DNA of 64,000 bases from Zygnema cylindricum. Its lineage: Eukaryota > Streptophyta > Zygnematophyceae > Zygnematales > Zygnemataceae. A program made the translations under genes and the position numbers. Positions 61,266 to 64,000 of this stretch are shown here, in pieces. Numbering within the stretch: position 1 is the first letter of the stretch; every line of letters starts with the position of its first letter. The stretch spans positions 1 through 64,000 of the forward strand of contig JBBHKE010000996.1 in the NCBI GenBank assembly GCA_037447655.1, given 5' to 3'. Below the pieces are notes generated by a model, which was not told the origin of the DNA, did not search any database, and saw only the letters and a program-made list of their open reading frames with translations.

Positions 61266-63642
61266 CTCATTTACTTGAGCACAATTAGTCACCAGTTTGG
61301 CACGAGTTGCAAACAACAGCGTCCCCTTTGTCTCATCTGTGTGCATCTATGGGAAAACCATACAAAACGAGAAGTCAAGTATTTCATGATTTACCTCTTC
61401 TTTAAATTTTTCTAAAAGCAAAAACGACATTGGAGCAGCAAAACGACATTGGAGCAGCAAATCCACATGAACATACACGTAGCAAAAGAACATGGATCGT
61501 GATCGGATGAGAATGTAACTTCCTCACTTCCAACATCAGGAGAATTTTCTTCCAGTTGATAAAACAAATTGTTTATGTCATTAAGAGTGGTTGTTAGAAG
61601 GAACAGGTAAAAGAAAAATTCTAGCTGCTGAAAATTACCGCTGCCGGTGTCACGCAACATATAATCGCTGTCTTTGCATTTCCTCCAAGAGATGGTTGTA
61701 ATATGCGAGTGAGTTTGCTGTCACGGTATGGTAAATGACCCCTGCATGAAAAGTGGCAAACCGTCCTTTTGTCATTATGTCCACAGGTAGATATCATTCA
61801 CCACTGTTAACATTGGACCTGATATGTGCCATCATACCCAGAGCCCAGCTTCATACAGATCAAAACCTCGTCAAAATAAGGGTTGTATAGGTTTTTAAGA
61901 AAAAACAAACGTTTCAAATGTGCAACACTCACCCTGTCCTTTCGACTCCATCGGCGAGCTTGTTGATCACAGTCCCAAGGGTCATGAGGCTCTTGTTTAT
62001 GTGACCACCTTCCTTGAGACGAACTCCCTCAGCCCTCGTCTTTCCGATTCTTTCAGAGCCCGCTAAGTCTACCAAATTCTGCACAACAAATGTGAAGTTG
62101 AAATTAGTAAAGTTCCTTACCCTTCGATTTGTTAACTTTGCTCGACTTGCAACCCACATCTGAAAGGAACGGATTTTGGTGTGACAGTCTGGACTGGGAA
62201 AAAATTACAATTTCAGACAGATCGACTCAAACCGGTACTAACTGCAATTATCGAGACATCAAGACGATGTGAACAACTTTGGCTAGATAGGAGAGAATTT
62301 ACAAAATCTTACCAATGTTGAAACTCTAATTGCATCCAGATTGTCATTGCCGGTTACGCTTTTCTCTCTGCTTTCTATAACCTGTAATATGTCAAAATGA
62401 ACATTTCAAAACACCATGTCAACAACGGCTGCAAAATGGATTGTCATACAGTATAAATAGGCAACCTTTGACTCAATCACGTCATGTAGTACAACTCTTT
62501 AAATGTAATAATGGTTTTATACATACCATTCGAAAAATCGTATGTGATCGTGAACTGTACACGTTCATATTTGTCTCACCCACATGGCGATTCTCTGGTC
62601 ACATCAGGCCCAAGGTGGTGTTAGATTATACTTTGAATGTCAATTCACGTACGCTGGGCTTAACAGAAATATTAAACGTGGATTCCAGGTGGATTTTGAT
62701 CCTTAATCGCAAAGATTAGTGAGCTTTTCCAGACACAAGTTTGTTGAACGGTTTTATGCAGATGTTATTTACATATTGGAGCTCACCTTGTCCTGCATCA
62801 AGCATTTTTAGAACTTGGTCTGGGTTTACCACAATTTCCTCTCGAAGGCCAGCAACAAAAATGGCTCTCTGGTTCAACGTACACCAAACAATGAGAAACC
62901 ACATCAGCAATTCAAAATAAACAGAAGGTGAAACCACAGAGGCAATTGAGAATCCAAAAAATGAGGACCTGGCTGAGCATGAGCCAAAGTCATCGCGAAA
63001 AATGAAATGCACACCTCTGCGCTCTCATGGACTTGTAACTTGCGATTTTCTGGGGCCAAGAGATCATTAATTTCTTCATTGTAGATTTCCATATAAGAAA
63101 CCCGCAGAAGAAACTCTCAATCTGTTGCCTGCAAAACATGAAAAAACTTCGTTAACATAAGCGCATCTACTCCTGTTGACAGGAAAACAATTTTTAGCAT
63201 GAGCAAATGAATGAGAGCAAAACATCATCGTTCTTCAATTTGTCAAGTAATAGTTCATCGATTATTCTCGACAAAGCCAGAGTTAATTAAACCACAAAGC
63301 AGGAATAAGAGCAACAGACCTGCCCAATCTGATTGAAGACATTTTAAATGGCCAAAGGTGTTATTCCCGGATGTTTCGGTGAACCTCGCATGCTAAATGT
63401 TTTTCCACTGCAATTCAACAGCAAAATATTTTAGTCGCTAATTTCGGAGAACAAGGAGCATGTCTCTAATTCTGAAATCATGCATATCAGAACTCTCAGA
63501 GGAACAAGATTTCAAAACTTGATTGCAACAAAATATGCAAATAGCAACAACCGTTTTAACAAAGACTGTGAATTCAACATATAGTAACTGTCCTAAGGTT
63601 CAGTGTTGCACCTGCTTGTCTGGCCATAAGCAAAAACCGTGC
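61266..63642 (-). other. KIN7: Kinesin motor domain exons
   Basis: The P-loop 'FAYGQTSSGKTFSM' spans the first two visible exons. Then come 'FLLRVSYMEIYNEEINDLL', 'FVAGLREEIVVNPDQVL', switch I 'NVYSSRSHTIFRM', switch II 'LVDLAGSER', '[15 protein letters not shown]', '[19 protein letters not shown]' and the neck side 'TLLFATRAKLVTNCAQVNE'. These match plant CENP-E-like KIN-7 closely. The exons before the P-loop lie beyond 64000. The two stops fall between the P-loop and 'FLLRVSY', in exons 63407-63320 and 63128-63015. Confidence 0.9.
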
Positions 63643-64000
63643 CTGCATCAAGAATCATATACATCCCAAACGGTTGTTTTCTCAATTTCCACAGGTAAAG
63701 AATCTGATAAATCTGTTTCCATCACACACTCTACCTAAGCATCACTGTCACAAAATTGCACAGTCAATATGTGAATAATCAGGACGGATATATACTTTAT
63801 TTAAGACAGAAAATTGCAAGGGTGAAGACGGCTGATAATGCTTGGCTTGCGTCCATGTTGAATAGTAGGTGAAGGCTGATGGTCAATTTTCAATAAGAAA
63901 GCCAAGTGTATTATGGAGTCGATATTTTCCAAAAGCACAAGCGCATAATGAACAAACCTCATAATGAATTTTGACAATATAGCCAATCTGGGCAGAAGAA

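Larger units (their letters stand above)
49587..63642 (-). pseudogene. KIN7: CENP-E-like kinesin-7, 5' end outside window, motor interrupted by stops
   Basis: A plus-end kinesin of the plant KIN-7 CENP-E-like group: motor, neck, then more than 1500 residues of coiled coil. Minus-strand exons are 63642-63612, 63407-63320, 63128-63015, 62868-62787, 62594-62527, 62381-62313, 62078-61933, 61741-61639, 61346-61266, 61149-61081, 60884-60825, 60689-60537, 59915-59766, 59546-59442, 59253-59137, 58700-56694, 56497-56411, 56121-55912, 55765-55547, 55435-55217, 55056-54967, 54576-54397, 54026-53907, 53687-53584, 53213-53127, 52831-52726, 52303-52145, 51677-51628, 51016-50872, 50744-50676, 50522-50360, and last 49916 (or 49870) to 49587. 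Phases agree except at the last junction, where the acceptor at 49870 restores phase. In-frame TAA (63344-63346) and TGA (63117-63119) break the motor, so it may be a pseudogene. Almost all other exons are open and splice sites are kept, so an assembly error remains possible. Confidence 0.85.

Noticed and set aside
49587-63642. Alternative genetic code explaining the kinesin stops
   Set aside because: ORC1, the CKI1-like gene and the ICT1-like gene in the same window have no internal stops and end at ordinary TAA/TGA codons; recoding both TAA and TGA is not supported.

Overview
This is eukaryotic nuclear DNA. Genes have many short exons separated by GT..AG introns, many junctions can be followed phase by phase, and there is an assembly gap (35273-36064). 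A plant (streptophyte) is indicated by a CKI1-type sensor histidine kinase, an ORC1 with a PHD finger in front of its BAH/AAA+ parts, a plant-type CENP-E-like kinesin-7, and a Ty1/copia element with plant-like features. The lineage is uncertain. A non-seed plant or charophyte-grade alga seems more likely than an angiosperm, but that is a low-confidence guess.

Positions 1-19160 are repeat-dominated. A decayed hAT transposase (minus strand) is cut in two (1979-3450 and about 11503-12010) by a decayed Ty1/copia LTR retrotransposon (about 3456-11497). The copia element is itself interrupted by a TA-flanked terminal-inverted-repeat (TIR) element (8422-8964) and by a foreign-looking block of about 1.1 kb carrying a 20-bp tandem repeat. 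The same TIR family recurs at 12617-13131, 13288-13507, 13575-13793, 14757-15260, 25204-25400, 34815-35029 and 39401-39725. It is the main unexplained repeat system here.

Positions 19161-32920 (plus strand) hold a CKI1-like hybrid histidine kinase in 17 exons: a cytosolic N-terminus, two membrane spans around an N-glycosylation-rich sensor, H/N/G boxes, a degenerate receiver-like middle part and a canonical C-terminal receiver. CKI1-type proteins feed the multistep His-Asp phosphorelay (HPt proteins, then response regulators).

Positions 36567-39270 (minus strand) hold an organellar class I release-factor/ICT1-like GGQ protein whose last exon is not found and probably lies in the gap. It is divergent from ORC1 (39967-47604, plus strand, 16 exons, about 799 codons). 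The shared intergenic region carries a TIR element and two E2F-type sites close to the ORC1 start.

Positions 49587-63642 (minus strand, convergent with ORC1) hold a long CENP-E-like kinesin-7 with at least 32 exons and its 5' end outside the window. Its motor exons carry two in-frame stops at positions that are sense codons in relatives, and a possible third stop lies in the coiled coil. The locus may be a pseudogene, an assembly-error site or alternatively spliced. ORC1 (replication licensing) and a mitotic kinesin are both cell-cycle genes, but nothing shows that their adjacency is functional.
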